Below the pieces are notes generated by a model. It was not told the origin of the DNA. It worked only from the letters and a program-made list of their open reading frames with translations, and did not search any database. A DNA stretch of 64,000 nucleotides from Balneolaceae bacterium (GTDB lineage: Bacteria > Bacteroidota > Rhodothermia > Balneolales > Balneolaceae). Each line of letters opens with the position of its first letter. Position 1 is the stretch's first letter. Made by a program: the position numbers and the translations under genes. The stretch lies in NCBI GenBank assembly GCA_018401935.1, contig JAGYJQ010000006.1, forward strand, positions 62,001 to 126,000, written 5' to 3'. Below, one piece after another: positions 28,601-37,446 of this stretch.

Positions 28601-30070
28601 GCCGGAGTAAACTAATTCAGGCTCTGCTGTCTCATCGGCCCAACGATATATTTTTGATGCAGCACCAATCGCTAAGTTAGCCGTGAAAATCTGCCCGTCA
28701 GCACTCGCTTTAATCTGATTAAAAGCGAACGTACCGCCAGAGATTGGATTATGGAATTCGATATCATCTAAATAGAACCCACCATCCACATGTTCTGTAG
28801 TGGCCCATCGGATGTAGTAATCGCCGGTTTTATTAAGATTGTAGGACTTCTTAACATAAGATACGCCAATATCTCCTCCTGCTCCTTTGGTAACCAAGGT
28901 ATCTACGGAAGTCCAAGTGGTTCCATCTGGAGAAGTTTCTACCACTACTTTGGTGTTGGTAGCATCATTATAACCAGCAATATAGAAACTTAACACTCCT
29001 GGGTCGGTAATTAACGGACTTTGGATAGAATGATCACTGTTATCGGATTCTCCCCAACCAGCGTATTTATCGGAGTTGTTTCCATACCCACCTAATACAT
29101 AGGTTTGGGCATTGGTGAAGACCCATCCTGTAACGGCATCACCTGAAGCCGAGATACCCTCAAAATTCTCACTGAAGGTGATGTCTTTGTTCTTGAGAAT
29201 ACCTACCGAATCCCCGGTCGCCGCATCGACCAAGACCGGCGTAACTCCACCTTGACGACTGGCTACTATAAGATTCCCAGTTGCGGGGTTAAAACCTAAA
29301 CCTCGCTCCGTATTTCCCGTTCCAAACCAGTTGGCTCTGGGTGCGTCAATCGTCCATACAGGGGCAATTTCATCTCGTTTAGCGCGTACAGAGAGCAACT
29401 CACCCACCGAGTCTCCTGTAGCTGAATTCACTAGAATAGGTGAAACCCCGCCTTGACGACTAGCTACTATAAGGTTACCGGTTGCCGGGTTAAATCCAAG
29501 ACCTCGCTCCGTGTTTGCCGTCGTAAACCAGTTACTTGTAGGAGCCTCTACTCTCCATAGCGGCTCTGCTACTTCTTTGGCCTTTCGTATGGTTTGAAGC
29601 ATACCTACAGAATCCCCTGTGGCCGCATCAACCAGAACAGGCGTTACTCCACCTTGTCGACTGGCTACAATTAGGTTTCCTGTTGCAGGGTTAAAGCCTA
29701 GTCCACGCTCGGTATTAGCCGCGCTGAACCAAGTAGATTGTGGCGCAGAAAAACTCCAGACAGGAATTGGGGCTTCTTTTGCTGGTTGCATGGTTTTTAG
29801 CAGCCCTAAGGAATCACCTGTTTCTGCGTTGATTATTACGGGAGTAACCCCACCTTGCCTACTGGCAAGTATTAGATTTCCTGTGGATGGGTTGAATGTC
29901 AACCCCCTTTCTGTATTTCCTATCCCAAACCAGTTACTGGTTGGTGCTTGTATACTCCATAGAGTATCAACCTGTGCGGATACTTTTGGGCTCGCAACTA
30001 ATGACATCATCATTAGAACGATAATCCCTAAAAATCCGCTCTGTATCACCTTGTTGTAGTGCTTCTTCAT
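25613..30070 (-). CDS. Large secreted repeat protein with T9SS sorting domain
   Basis: The 1485-residue protein starts with a signal peptide (to about residue 33, SAQ). It then carries four near-identical 67-residue units (residues 38-292; tryptophans at 38, 105, 172 and 239), each with NTERGLGFNPATGNLIV and SRQGGVTPV. A beta-sandwich-like module follows (about 297-442, with EGISASGDAVTGW and DGTTWTSVDT). Four repeats of 237-239 residues begin near 444, 683, 920 and 1157, each with DGQIFTANLA, IYRWA, RGGFS, GTGTAPR and LMDTNN. A type A T9SS domain with NYPNPFNPSTN ends the protein. It resembles beta-propeller or DUF4623-like proteins, though I am unsure of that family. The context suggests surface glycan binding. 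Confidence 0.85.
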   Translation of the reverse strand: MKKHYNKVIQSGFLGIIVLMMMSLVASPKVSAQVDTLWSIQAPTSNWFGIGNTERGLTFNPSTGNLILASRQGGVTPVIINAETGDSLGLLKTMQPAKEAPIPVWSFSAPQSTWFSAANTERGLGFNPATGNLIVASRQGGVTPVLVDAATGDSVGMLQTIRKAKEVAEPLWRVEAPTSNWFTTANTERGLGFNPATGNLIVASRQGGVSPILVNSATGDSVGELLSVRAKRDEIAPVWTIDAPRANWFGTGNTERGLGFNPATGNLIVASRQGGVTPVLVDAATGDSVGILKNKDITFSENFEGISASGDAVTGWVFTNAQTYVLGGYGNNSDKYAGWGESDNSDHSIQSPLITDPGVLSFYIAGYNDATNTKVVVETSPDGTTWTSVDTLVTKGAGGDIGVSYVKKSYNLNKTGDYYIRWATTEHVDGGFYLDDIEFHNPISGGTFAFNQIKASADGQIFTANLAIGAASKIYRWADETAEPELVYSGDLGGRLGDSFGVYGSADSVWVTLSGSTSDKVHAFRWDGTSLSLAASYDVAVSEARGGFSARTINDSTIISGTGTAPRFMNILDGTLGTQIASETVEAADLNSVMVNDQFQLNGRHFMAAGPAFTNGKFYLMDITDPDSAVLVHEFGPIGENDNLNNTGGVIYDQATKMLYLMDTNNALQAYNMLDFFDTQIVTGGIFPFNQIKATADGQIFTANLANNGESRIYRWADEMAEPEMIYAGTLGGRLGDSFGVIGSGDDVHLFLSGTGTEKVAAFHWDGMDLSLTAEYPVAAGEARGGFSAHVIADSILISGTGTAPRFMNVKDGGLGTQLASDEIAPADLNSVMVNDQLNYFGRHLVIAGPAFTNGKFYLLDITDGVKTIAELGPLGNNANLNNTGGAIFDEGRHRLYLMDSNNALLAYDLRDFVDTPIISGGIFPYNQIKATVDGQIFTANLAINGTSKIYRWADESSAPELVFQGDLGGRLGDSFGVIGEGAAVRVFLSGSGAEKVAVFNWNGSTMDLLGEFPVAAGEARGGFSSHVVGDSILISGTGTAPRFMHVGDGGLGTQLMSDEVAPADLNSVMVNDQVVYNGRHLVAAGPAFTNGKFYVLDVTDEVTLVAELGPLGENANLNNTGGVVFDEARHMMYLMDTNNSIVAYNMRDFFASPVISGGVFAYNHVKATSDGQIFTANLAINGVTKIYRWANESATPEEIFADSLGQRLGDSFAAYGSGDDVTLLLSGGGTDKVVAFQWNGTVLDKTADFEVAPGEARGGFSNHVVSDSVWITGTGTAPRAMNINDGTLGSTFISNEVTENILNSSMLNDQAIIANRHLVAFGPAFSNGKFYLFDVTNGKELITEFDPLGLNVNGNNTGAVLFDPTNSRLYLMDTNNAIVAFDISGVIVSNEQIADVPAVFRLYDNYPNPFNPSTNIQYDLPVASDVSIKVYDIQGRMIANIAKGQQTAGTYTHRFDAGSMASGMYIYRIEAGSFVATKKMMLIK
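25892..28741 (-). repeat. Four tandem ~711-717-bp coding repeats
   Basis: The units begin at the SGG(T/I/V)F codons at 28741, 28024, 27313 and 26602, spaced 717, 711 and 711 bases apart. They are diverged but easily alignable at the protein level, suggesting older duplications than the 201-bp units upstream. Confidence 0.9.
29195..29959 (-). repeat. Four tandem 201-bp coding repeats
   Basis: The four units have exactly 201-base spacing, taken from conserved tryptophan codons 38, 105, 172 and 239 of the protein. Units 2 and 4 encode identical stretches over much of their length. This is a recombination-prone array. Confidence 0.92.
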
Positions 30071-30180
30071 AGGTTATGTTATTACTCACATCGTTGTAGA
30101 CGTGATGGTTATTGTTTATTGGATTGATTTTTTTGACGCTATGTACTCAGGTACTTGGAGCCTACTCAAAGTTCTTTTTA

Positions 30181-31965
30181 CTAACTCACCTTCACCGACT
30201 TAGAAAGGTGCTTGTACCAGATAAAGTACAAGACAACACTAAGGACTAAAAGTATGGAACCGCATATGAGAGCATATGTCCATTGTTTAGTGACCACCAT
30301 CATCGGGGTAATACCTAAGAATAACATCCAGGGTACCGCAAAAAAGGTGGCCATAATATCTCTTCTATTTTCTGCTGCAATAGGAGCGATAATTTCTTCA
30401 CTGAATTTGGCCCGAACTGGACCCCAAAAACCAAATGGCCGCGTTTTTGAATAAAAATGTTCTAAGTCTTCACTATTGGTAGGAGGAAACATATAACTAA
30501 TGGCAATACTGCCGACAAAGGTAATCGCCGCTGTCAAATAAAAGGAGGGCATTTCAGGAATATCTTCAAAAACAAAACGGATAGTAATGGCCGTAATCAT
30601 GCCTAAAATGGTGCCTCCGGCATAGCCATATCCATTAAACCGCCACCAATACCATCGTATGAACTGTGGCACAATGAGCCCCACACCAAAACCCATCGTC
30701 AAAAATCCCCAAACATCATTTAAGCTAGTAAAGAGATAGGTTGATAACAGACCTAGTATCACAATAGCTATGGATGCGACTCTAGAATGCAAAATTAATT
30801 GCTTATTTGTGGCCTCTGGTCGAATAAATCGTTGATATAGATCATTCACCCAATAAGCAGCTCCACTATTTACTATGGCCACATAGGTTGACATTGCTGC
30901 CGCAAGTAATCCTGCCACCAACAAGCCTTTTATACCTACCGGGAATACTTCCATAAGCACTTTGGGGAGCACGGTTTCTGGATTGTCTATCACTTGTCCT
31001 GTTTGCGAGAAGCTAATTCCTAGTATGGCAATACTCATTATAAATGGCCATCTAAAAGAAAGTAGAAAAATCCAAAAAACGGATAATAAGCCTACTTCTC
31101 GTTCATTTTTTGCCGCATAAAACCGCTGAATCATATATCCACCAGAACCCGACATCCCATCGATAGAAGATCGGAATATGTACATGATTGTCGCTAATCC
31201 AATGAGATTGTACTGACTATATTCCCCCGGTATATTCATCTCCCAACGCGGTAGAAAACTAGACCAGTCTTTGAGGTTTTGGGTAACTTGTTGAAATTGC
31301 CCATCCCCCATAGGTACTGAAACAACGAAGGTCTCTGGGAGAGTAATGTTCATCATTACATGAGAAACCACATAGATAATAACAAAGAGTATGAGACCTC
31401 CTTGAAATACTTCGGTGTAAACGACCCCATATAAACCACTCAATGCGGCGTAGAATGCACATAGTGAAATCATAAGAATAGCTGCGAGATCAGGTGATAT
31501 CCCTAAAATTTCGGATAAGAAAATGCCGGCCCCTTGAATAAAATAAGTGATAGCCCAAATGGCAAAGATGAGCTGAGCAATAGCCGCCAACACCCTGGCC
31601 GCCTCCCCTTGTTTCCCTTTCCCAAAACGAAATTCCATCCATTCTGCTGTGGTCATGACCTCGGCCCTGCGGTTCCACTTACCCATGAAAATCATGAAGA
31701 ATGCTAAAATTAGTACTACTCCCCCTCGAATCTCAATAAAAAAGCCTTGTACCCCTAAAGCATAAATTAATGCGGCTATAATCATGGTTCCTGAAACATC
31801 CAGGTTAGAAGCCATGCCCGAGGCTCCTAATGCCCACCATGGCATATTTTTATCCCCTAAGAAAAAGCTTTCTGTGCTTCTAGAAGCTCGTTTTTGCAGA
31901 TAAATACCTATCCCAACTAAAATGAGTAGGTAGGCAATGATAATACTGTAGTCAATGATTCCCAT
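30181..31965 (-). CDS. Sodium:solute symporter (SSS family)
   Basis: The 594-residue protein has about 13-14 hydrophobic segments. It opens with the SSS-type first helix (DYSIIIAYLLILVGIGIYL) and the following SFFLGDKNMPWWALGASGMASNLDVSGTM, where the sodium and substrate sites lie in this superfamily. A GLLVAGLLAAAMSTYVAIVNSGA stretch (about 347-369) matches the conserved helix 8-9 region. It probably imports a mono- or oligosaccharide across the inner membrane. It lies two bases after the GHL10 gene and is the last gene of the tightly packed train. The solute cannot be read from sequence. Confidence 0.9.
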   Translation of the reverse strand: MGIIDYSIIIAYLLILVGIGIYLQKRASRSTESFFLGDKNMPWWALGASGMASNLDVSGTMIIAALIYALGVQGFFIEIRGGVVLILAFFMIFMGKWNRRAEVMTTAEWMEFRFGKGKQGEAARVLAAIAQLIFAIWAITYFIQGAGIFLSEILGISPDLAAILMISLCAFYAALSGLYGVVYTEVFQGGLILFVIIYVVSHVMMNITLPETFVVSVPMGDGQFQQVTQNLKDWSSFLPRWEMNIPGEYSQYNLIGLATIMYIFRSSIDGMSGSGGYMIQRFYAAKNEREVGLLSVFWIFLLSFRWPFIMSIAILGISFSQTGQVIDNPETVLPKVLMEVFPVGIKGLLVAGLLAAAMSTYVAIVNSGAAYWVNDLYQRFIRPEATNKQLILHSRVASIAIVILGLLSTYLFTSLNDVWGFLTMGFGVGLIVPQFIRWYWWRFNGYGYAGGTILGMITAITIRFVFEDIPEMPSFYLTAAITFVGSIAISYMFPPTNSEDLEHFYSKTRPFGFWGPVRAKFSEEIIAPIAAENRRDIMATFFAVPWMLFLGITPMMVVTKQWTYALICGSILLVLSVVLYFIWYKHLSKSVKVS

Positions 31966-31967
31966 AA

Positions 31968-33980
31968 TTATTTGATAAGGGTCATGGCTTTAATAATCTC
32001 GGCTTTATCGGTTCTAAGGCGATAGTAGTACAGGCCACTTGAAAATTCACTCCCCGAAAACTGAACCTGATGAGCACCTGCAGGATATACCGTGTTGTGA
32101 ATTAAGGTTTGAACTTTTCTACCGAGTACATCATATACATCTAGGCTAATATTCGTAGCGGTTTTCAGTTCAAAAGGAATGGAAGTAACCGGGTTAAAGG
32201 GATTGGGATAGTTTTGATTGAGTGCTATTTGTCCTGGAAGCTCTTCGCTTATTTCTCGTGACACAATGGTTGCCTCAACTTCAGCAGTAGGCGACTTTTG
32301 CCTATCCAAAATGATCATAACGGCATCGGTATACACCGCTTTTCCATCAGTTACGTTTTCAGTGCCTACGTTGACCACGGTTTGGGTACCCTGACTCAAA
32401 TGTGCTGAACCTAAGGCTACCCACCCTTTAGGAACACCAGCTTGATCAATTTGAACCATGGTCGTATCCTCTGAACCAAATAGGGTATAGCTCACCTCTG
32501 AACTAGCATCATTGGTATTTGGTAGCCAGGCATATACCCGGTACCAAGCTTCGGTAGGGACCTCTAGACGGTAAGAAATACTGGCATTAACCCCTGCTTC
32601 GGCCCTCCAGGTCTGCCCCTGATAACCAATTGGGTTACCTGTTTTAACCCAGCTACCCGCTTCCACTATTCCTTCCCCCTCTAGGGTACTGATAATCCCT
32701 GGAGGTCTTCGTAAATGACCTTTTCGGTAGGGTGGCACCGCAGGAAGCTGGTATTTATACTTATATAAGCTATCCGCTAAATCGTTATTCTTCTCGTCCA
32801 AGCCTTCAAAGAAGAAATAGACCTCCCCTTTTAAATCGTATTGCCGATTAAAGTCAATGGCCTCTAATATATAGTCATCGTCATTGAAGGCTCCACCTGC
32901 CTTTATCAATACTCCCGGATAAACTATATCCCGTGCACTTCGGAAGAGATAACCCTGTGATGAAAATGGCTGCTGACCAAACATGCTTCGAATAATTTGT
33001 TTGTACGAAGCTACATCGTAACGATAGGCTTGAGGATGTACGATGTCAACATAGCCCGAATCAATCCAGTTTGGCCAATCTTGAAGATAATTGGTTAAAC
33101 TGAAGCTATAGATAGAAGGTGAAAATGACATGATTAAGGTCGAATCTTGTCGTTTTAGTGTTCTAAATAATTTACCAGCAAAGTTGGTTAACTTATCTGC
33201 CTTCCATTGAACAAATGCCGAAGAATTATATTGAGTGGGCGGGGCAGCGCCATCATGTTCTGAAGCGTATAATTGTTTGGTATAATCACTATAACCCGCA
33301 TTTACGCTCATCGCTGGAAGCCGATCATCTCCTTGAATTCCATCTATATCGTAGTTTTGAACCACTTCCATCATCAAGTCAATCATAAATTGCTGCACTT
33401 CAGGATGAATAGCATTCATCCAATAAAACGGACTGGCCGAACGAGAAATGGAGGCCATCGTTGCAATTCGACCCTGTGCATCACGAGCTGCCCAATGCGG
33501 ATTAGCTTGAATAATATGACCTCCACTAGCGTCTCCATAGACCGAGGCAAATCCATATTCAAACCAGGGAATTACTTCCATACCTCTTCTATGGGCTTCT
33601 GTGATAATCTCTTGCAAAGGATCTCGCCCTCGGGTTGCGAAATAAGGATCTTGTCGTTTACCGAAGGCTTCAAAGGCTACCTCTGAAGGATGCAGGGTAT
33701 ATCCTTTATTCCAAACCACAGGAAAAACCACATTAAACCCTCTATCGGCTAGGTAATCCATAGCCTCCACAATACTCTCCCGTGAAAATAGGACGTCGCT
33801 ATCTACATTAGTGATCCAAACCCCTCGAAGCTCCTCTATATACTGTTCTGGTAGCTCTTGAGCTTTTAAAGGAAGTGAACTCCAAAGTAGAAAAGCCAAA
33901 ATAAACCAAGCCAACGCGCTCCCTTTTCTTCGATTAAGGCTGTTGTTTAAATAAGTTCGCATCATTGTCTGTATCGCCAT
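31968..33980 (-). CDS. GHL10-family glycoside hydrolase with golvesin-like module and T9SS sorting domain
   Basis: After a signal peptide (to about residue 41, LKAQ) the GHL10 (PF02638) barrel covers about 48-420, with LRGVWITNVDSDVLF, VFPVVWNKGYTLHPSE, IPWFEYGF, IQGDDRLPA (about 215) and EVYFFFEGL. A beta domain at about 430-570 looks like the golvesin C-terminal type (VEAGSWVKTG, YRVYAWLPNT). The last 80 residues are a type A T9SS domain with NYPNPFNPVTS. E. coli DigH, in the same family, cleaves peptide-free peptidoglycan glycan strands; the substrate here is unknown. It is predicted cell-surface or secreted. A start at the later MMRTY is possible. Confidence 0.9.
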   Translation of the reverse strand: MAIQTMMRTYLNNSLNRRKGSALAWFILAFLLWSSLPLKAQELPEQYIEELRGVWITNVDSDVLFSRESIVEAMDYLADRGFNVVFPVVWNKGYTLHPSEVAFEAFGKRQDPYFATRGRDPLQEIITEAHRRGMEVIPWFEYGFASVYGDASGGHIIQANPHWAARDAQGRIATMASISRSASPFYWMNAIHPEVQQFMIDLMMEVVQNYDIDGIQGDDRLPAMSVNAGYSDYTKQLYASEHDGAAPPTQYNSSAFVQWKADKLTNFAGKLFRTLKRQDSTLIMSFSPSIYSFSLTNYLQDWPNWIDSGYVDIVHPQAYRYDVASYKQIIRSMFGQQPFSSQGYLFRSARDIVYPGVLIKAGGAFNDDDYILEAIDFNRQYDLKGEVYFFFEGLDEKNNDLADSLYKYKYQLPAVPPYRKGHLRRPPGIISTLEGEGIVEAGSWVKTGNPIGYQGQTWRAEAGVNASISYRLEVPTEAWYRVYAWLPNTNDASSEVSYTLFGSEDTTMVQIDQAGVPKGWVALGSAHLSQGTQTVVNVGTENVTDGKAVYTDAVMIILDRQKSPTAEVEATIVSREISEELPGQIALNQNYPNPFNPVTSIPFELKTATNISLDVYDVLGRKVQTLIHNTVYPAGAHQVQFSGSEFSSGLYYYRLRTDKAEIIKAMTLIK

Positions 33981-33992
33981 GAGATTGTCGTA

Positions 33993-35210
33993 TTATTGAG
34001 TTAGTGAGTAGTGATGAGTGGCTAGAGAGTCAATTAAGAAGCTGTTTTGTTCAAAGAGTCCTTCATAGAAGAAATACACTTCACCTTGAACTCCATTTTT
34101 CCTGTTTATGCGTATAGCTTCTTTGACATAAGAATAATCGTTGAATCGATCCCCGGCCTTGATGATTATCCCTGAAGCAAATCGAACCGAGGAGTTAGGC
34201 CCCTTTGCCGCTTTATAACTATTCACTAATTCTTCTAGTGTGAGCTCATAGGATTCGATGTCCCAACGGTAGTTTTGAGGAATCAACTCGTCTAGGCTTC
34301 CATCTGCCAGCCATTGTGGCCAATCTTGTAGATATTGTTCTTTAGACCAAGGGTATACGCTGGGTGCCATGGATACAATGGCATCGGTATTAAGGGATTT
34401 TACCGTTTCAAAAAGTTGCACAGCAAATAGGGATAATTGATCGGCCTTCCAGTCTAAAAATTTAGTCTCTTTAGGATTATCGGGCACGTTGAGCCCGGTT
34501 TGCATCTCGTATAGCTCTTGTGTGTACGAACTATAGCCACCTTCCGAGGGCATAGCCGGTAATCGATCATCTCCTTGTATACCTGCTACTTCATAATTGA
34601 GCATCACTTCCATTACTAAATCCAACAAGAAGGCCTGAACTTCTGGATGGATCGCATTCATCCACTCAAATCCATTCTTAGTGAGAATGTTTCCCTGTCT
34701 ATCACGAGCCGCCCATTCGGGTTTAGCCGCCAATATGTGTCCACCATCCTGCTGATAGCTACTAGAAAAGCCAAACTCAAACCACGGAATTACCACCAAA
34801 CCCAAGGGCTTTGCATGGTCAATCACATTCTGTAAAGGATCTAATTCAAGGGATCGGAAAACCGTATCTTGTCGGAACTCTTCACCAAATGTTTGGGCCA
34901 TTATCTCACTAGGATGCAGGGTATACCCATCATTCCAAACCACAGGATAGACGGTATTGAAGCCTGCTTTTTTTATTTTTGTAAGGGCCTCTTTGGTTTT
35001 CTGGGAATCAAAGAGAATGTCGCTATCGATGTTGGTTAACCAAACCCCACGAAGTGGCTGACTGAGTTGCTGCTCTAGTCCGTCTTTTTTACTCGTAGTT
35101 GGATTTGTGCATGAGCTTAACAGCCATACAATACATAGCGAAAGCACCAACCCAGTGAGGGTAGGTCTTAGTAAACTAAATGTAAAGGTAGCTATTCTAA
35201 GCTCAATCAT
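33993..35210 (-). CDS. GHL10-family glycoside hydrolase, lipoprotein
   Basis: A 405-residue paralogue of the next gene downstream, with the same barrel landmarks (RGVWLTNIDSDILF, VYPVVWNDGYTLHPSE, IPWFEFGF, IQGDDRLPA at about 212, EVYFFYEGL) but without extra modules. The N-terminus has a hydrophobic helix ending in a good lipobox (LLSSC), so it is a lipoprotein, in the periplasm or on the outer membrane. Its ATG overlaps the stop of the regulator gene by one base (TAATG), implying translational coupling. A surface/lipoprotein pair of related glycosidases suggests sequential attack on one glycan. Confidence 0.92.
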   Translation of the reverse strand: MIELRIATFTFSLLRPTLTGLVLSLCIVWLLSSCTNPTTSKKDGLEQQLSQPLRGVWLTNIDSDILFDSQKTKEALTKIKKAGFNTVYPVVWNDGYTLHPSEIMAQTFGEEFRQDTVFRSLELDPLQNVIDHAKPLGLVVIPWFEFGFSSSYQQDGGHILAAKPEWAARDRQGNILTKNGFEWMNAIHPEVQAFLLDLVMEVMLNYEVAGIQGDDRLPAMPSEGGYSSYTQELYEMQTGLNVPDNPKETKFLDWKADQLSLFAVQLFETVKSLNTDAIVSMAPSVYPWSKEQYLQDWPQWLADGSLDELIPQNYRWDIESYELTLEELVNSYKAAKGPNSSVRFASGIIIKAGDRFNDYSYVKEAIRINRKNGVQGEVYFFYEGLFEQNSFLIDSLATHHYSLTQ

Positions 35211-36343
35211 TAGGCAGACTCCCGAATGATTAGTTTAGGATCCAATAGCGTCCTGGGAGAAACCTTAGAATGTCCTTCTCGCATAAAGGTTTTCAAAATA
35301 TCGTATGCTTTTAGACCAATTTCATATCTAGGCACCTCAATAGTGGTCAAGGGGACCCGGGCTTCGGTACAACGTTCAATGTTATCAAAGCCAATGATGC
35401 GGATATCGTCAGGAATGGAAATGCCACGCTCCAACATAGCTTTCTGAAAACCCATTGCAATAAGATCATTAAACAAGAATATCCCGTCAATCTTTAAATT
35501 TCGAATGGCTAAGGACATTCCTAGTTTATATCCTTCATCAAAAGCGGTATTTTCAGTGCCAAATGAGTACCTGAGTACATGACATCTGTTTTCTACGTCC
35601 ACATCCTTTTGCCGGAGGGTGTCCAAAAAACCTTCCAGGCGCAAATCATCCGCCCGAAACCCATGCTCCCCCACAATTACGCATAAGTTTGTAGTAGAAT
35701 GCGCTAACAGGTGTTCAGCAGCTAGAGCTCCTCCCATATAATTATTCACATCTACAATAGGTAGCTTTGCATCATATACATCATGCAGTAGGACCGTAGG
35801 GATGTGTTGTTCATGCAACAAATCATAGATTTTAGAGCCAAAAATGGACTTCCTACGAGTGGTCAATAATATTCCGTCCACTTCATGAGCCATCATCATA
35901 CGGAGTAAAGAGTCTTCTTGTTGATGGAAATCGCGGCTTACCGTTAGCATTAACTGTTGATCTAAGGTATCCGCCTTATCCGCGAGTGCTTTATATATTC
36001 CAGAAAAATAAGGGCCATCGATGTCACGAATCATGAGGCCCACCTTTCCTGTTTTTTTACGGTCTATACCATTCTTTTTGTAATTTTCACCGTTCAACGT
36101 TCCATCTATGAAGGCTTTATTGGCGAAAGTACCTTTGCCCACTCGACTTATTAAGACATGTTCATCATTCAAAATCTTCATTGCCTTCTTAATAGTGGAC
36201 ATGCTTACATCATACATATCGGTAAGCTGCAGATAATTTGGAATCTTGCCTTCTTGCCCGAAATAATACTCCCGTATTTTTTTCTTTAGATCCTTAGCTA
36301 CCAGATCGTATAAATGTTCGCTTGTATTATTTAAGTCGACCAT
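35210..36343 (-). CDS. GntR-type winged-helix regulator with LacI-type sugar-sensing domain
   Basis: Residues about 8-78 form a GntR HTH (GKIPNYLQLTDMYDVSMSTI, VGKGTFANKAF). From residue 92 a LacI/periplasmic-binding-protein-like sensor follows (VGLMIRDIDGPYFSGIYKAL, DGILLTTRR, DGIFLFNDLIAMGFQKAM, IIGFDNIERC). This hybrid is the architecture of AraR-type repressors. The 377-residue length is normal. The gene sits in mid-operon, nine bases after the PorV-like gene. It is the obvious candidate to sense the imported sugar and bind the GTAC-containing palindromes near 45.6-45.8 kb and 52.2 kb; that link is an inference. Confidence 0.9.
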   Translation of the reverse strand: MVDLNNTSEHLYDLVAKDLKKKIREYYFGQEGKIPNYLQLTDMYDVSMSTIKKAMKILNDEHVLISRVGKGTFANKAFIDGTLNGENYKKNGIDRKKTGKVGLMIRDIDGPYFSGIYKALADKADTLDQQLMLTVSRDFHQQEDSLLRMMMAHEVDGILLTTRRKSIFGSKIYDLLHEQHIPTVLLHDVYDAKLPIVDVNNYMGGALAAEHLLAHSTTNLCVIVGEHGFRADDLRLEGFLDTLRQKDVDVENRCHVLRYSFGTENTAFDEGYKLGMSLAIRNLKIDGIFLFNDLIAMGFQKAMLERGISIPDDIRIIGFDNIERCTEARVPLTTIEVPRYEIGLKAYDILKTFMREGHSKVSPRTLLDPKLIIRESA

Positions 36344-36352
36344 ACTTATTTT

Positions 36353-37444
36353 TTAAAAATTAACACTTACTCCTAGGGTATGTACGCTACCTAAATCGCC
36401 TCGCTCACTAAAGGCAAAATCGAATTGTAATTTTTCACTGATTTCTATTCCAATTCCAGCTCTTACATGCCCCTGTCCATAGTTGTTGGGTAAAAATAAA
36501 TGGGCATAACCGCCACGAAGAAACATCAAATTTCTGTACCCATATTCCATCCCAACATTTACATAATTATTGTTGTTATTGGGATATACAGCATCGGTAG
36601 ATATGCGTAATCTGTGATCTAATTGTTCAACAGCAGTATAATTTAAACCGATTCGAAAGATCAATGGCAGATCCCAACTTTTAAGATGTAAATCGGCTGG
36701 TATACCATCGTTATCACCCGAAGTTTGAGGATCTTGGTCTATACGAACAAAGGTATTATCCCCGCTTAACTTCATTTCTCCCCCAAAGTTACTTATGCTA
36801 AATCCGAGTTTCATTCGATCGAAAGGAGTTTGATATTGAAACCCCAAGTCTAAGGCCATACTACTTGCACGCATACGCCAAACGCGTGATTGTACCATTT
36901 TCAGGGTGCCTCCTATAGAAAAACTCTCCGTCAACGCACTGGCGTAGCTCAATCCCAAACTAATATCTTGAACAGAGAATTGTTCTCCGGTTCCATCTGG
37001 ATAATAAAGTGTGGTGACATCCATTAACCCACCATCAAAAAGGTACAAATGGGCGCCGAGATAGGATTTATCCAATTTAATAATCGCTGATGCGTAAGAA
37101 AGCTGTGTGTCCACAAACCACTCAGTATGTTGAAATCCTGCTTCGTTACCTCTTACCTGTGTCATACCAGCGGGGTTCCAGTACAAGGATGAATGATCAT
37201 CTGCAACAGCTACAAATGCCTCTCCCATGGATATAGCTCGAGCCCCTGCAGGTATCTCGATAAAAGAAAGGGTTGTGGTTCCTCTGTTTTGAGCATATAG
37301 GGATGCTGAGCTTAGGCTTATTCCAAACAGTACAGCGGCTATAAAGGCGGTTAACACAGAATTGCATACAGCCTCTTTAAAGGTACTTTTAATGGCACTA
37401 ACGTGCTTATAAAGGACGAACTCTATGGATGTTTGACTAGTCAA
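36353..37444 (-). CDS. PorV/PorQ-family outer-membrane beta-barrel protein
   Basis: The 363-residue protein has a long N-terminal region with a hydrophobic signal (SVLTAFIAAVLFGISLSSAS, cleavage near YAQ). The hallmark IPAGARAISMGEAFVAVADD and SSLYWNPAGM follow (about 62-95), then amphipathic strands ending in LGVSVNF, as in FadL-like barrels of the PorV/PorQ/UPF0164 group. PorV is the T9SS shuttle that brings cargo to the surface. A locus-specific copy encoded beside three or four T9SS cargoes is suggestive. Spacing is two bases from the upstream 1063-residue gene and nine from the regulator. Confidence 0.87.
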   Translation of the reverse strand: MTSQTSIEFVLYKHVSAIKSTFKEAVCNSVLTAFIAAVLFGISLSSASLYAQNRGTTTLSFIEIPAGARAISMGEAFVAVADDHSSLYWNPAGMTQVRGNEAGFQHTEWFVDTQLSYASAIIKLDKSYLGAHLYLFDGGLMDVTTLYYPDGTGEQFSVQDISLGLSYASALTESFSIGGTLKMVQSRVWRMRASSMALDLGFQYQTPFDRMKLGFSISNFGGEMKLSGDNTFVRIDQDPQTSGDNDGIPADLHLKSWDLPLIFRIGLNYTAVEQLDHRLRISTDAVYPNNNNNYVNVGMEYGYRNLMFLRGGYAHLFLPNNYGQGHVRAGIGIEISEKLQFDFAFSERGDLGSVHTLGVSVNF

Positions 37445-37446
37445 TT

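Noticed and set aside
29195-29959. Regular repeats resembling a CRISPR-like array
   Set aside because: The units are 201 bases, contiguous, in frame and inside one long coding sequence; no spacers or cas genes are present.
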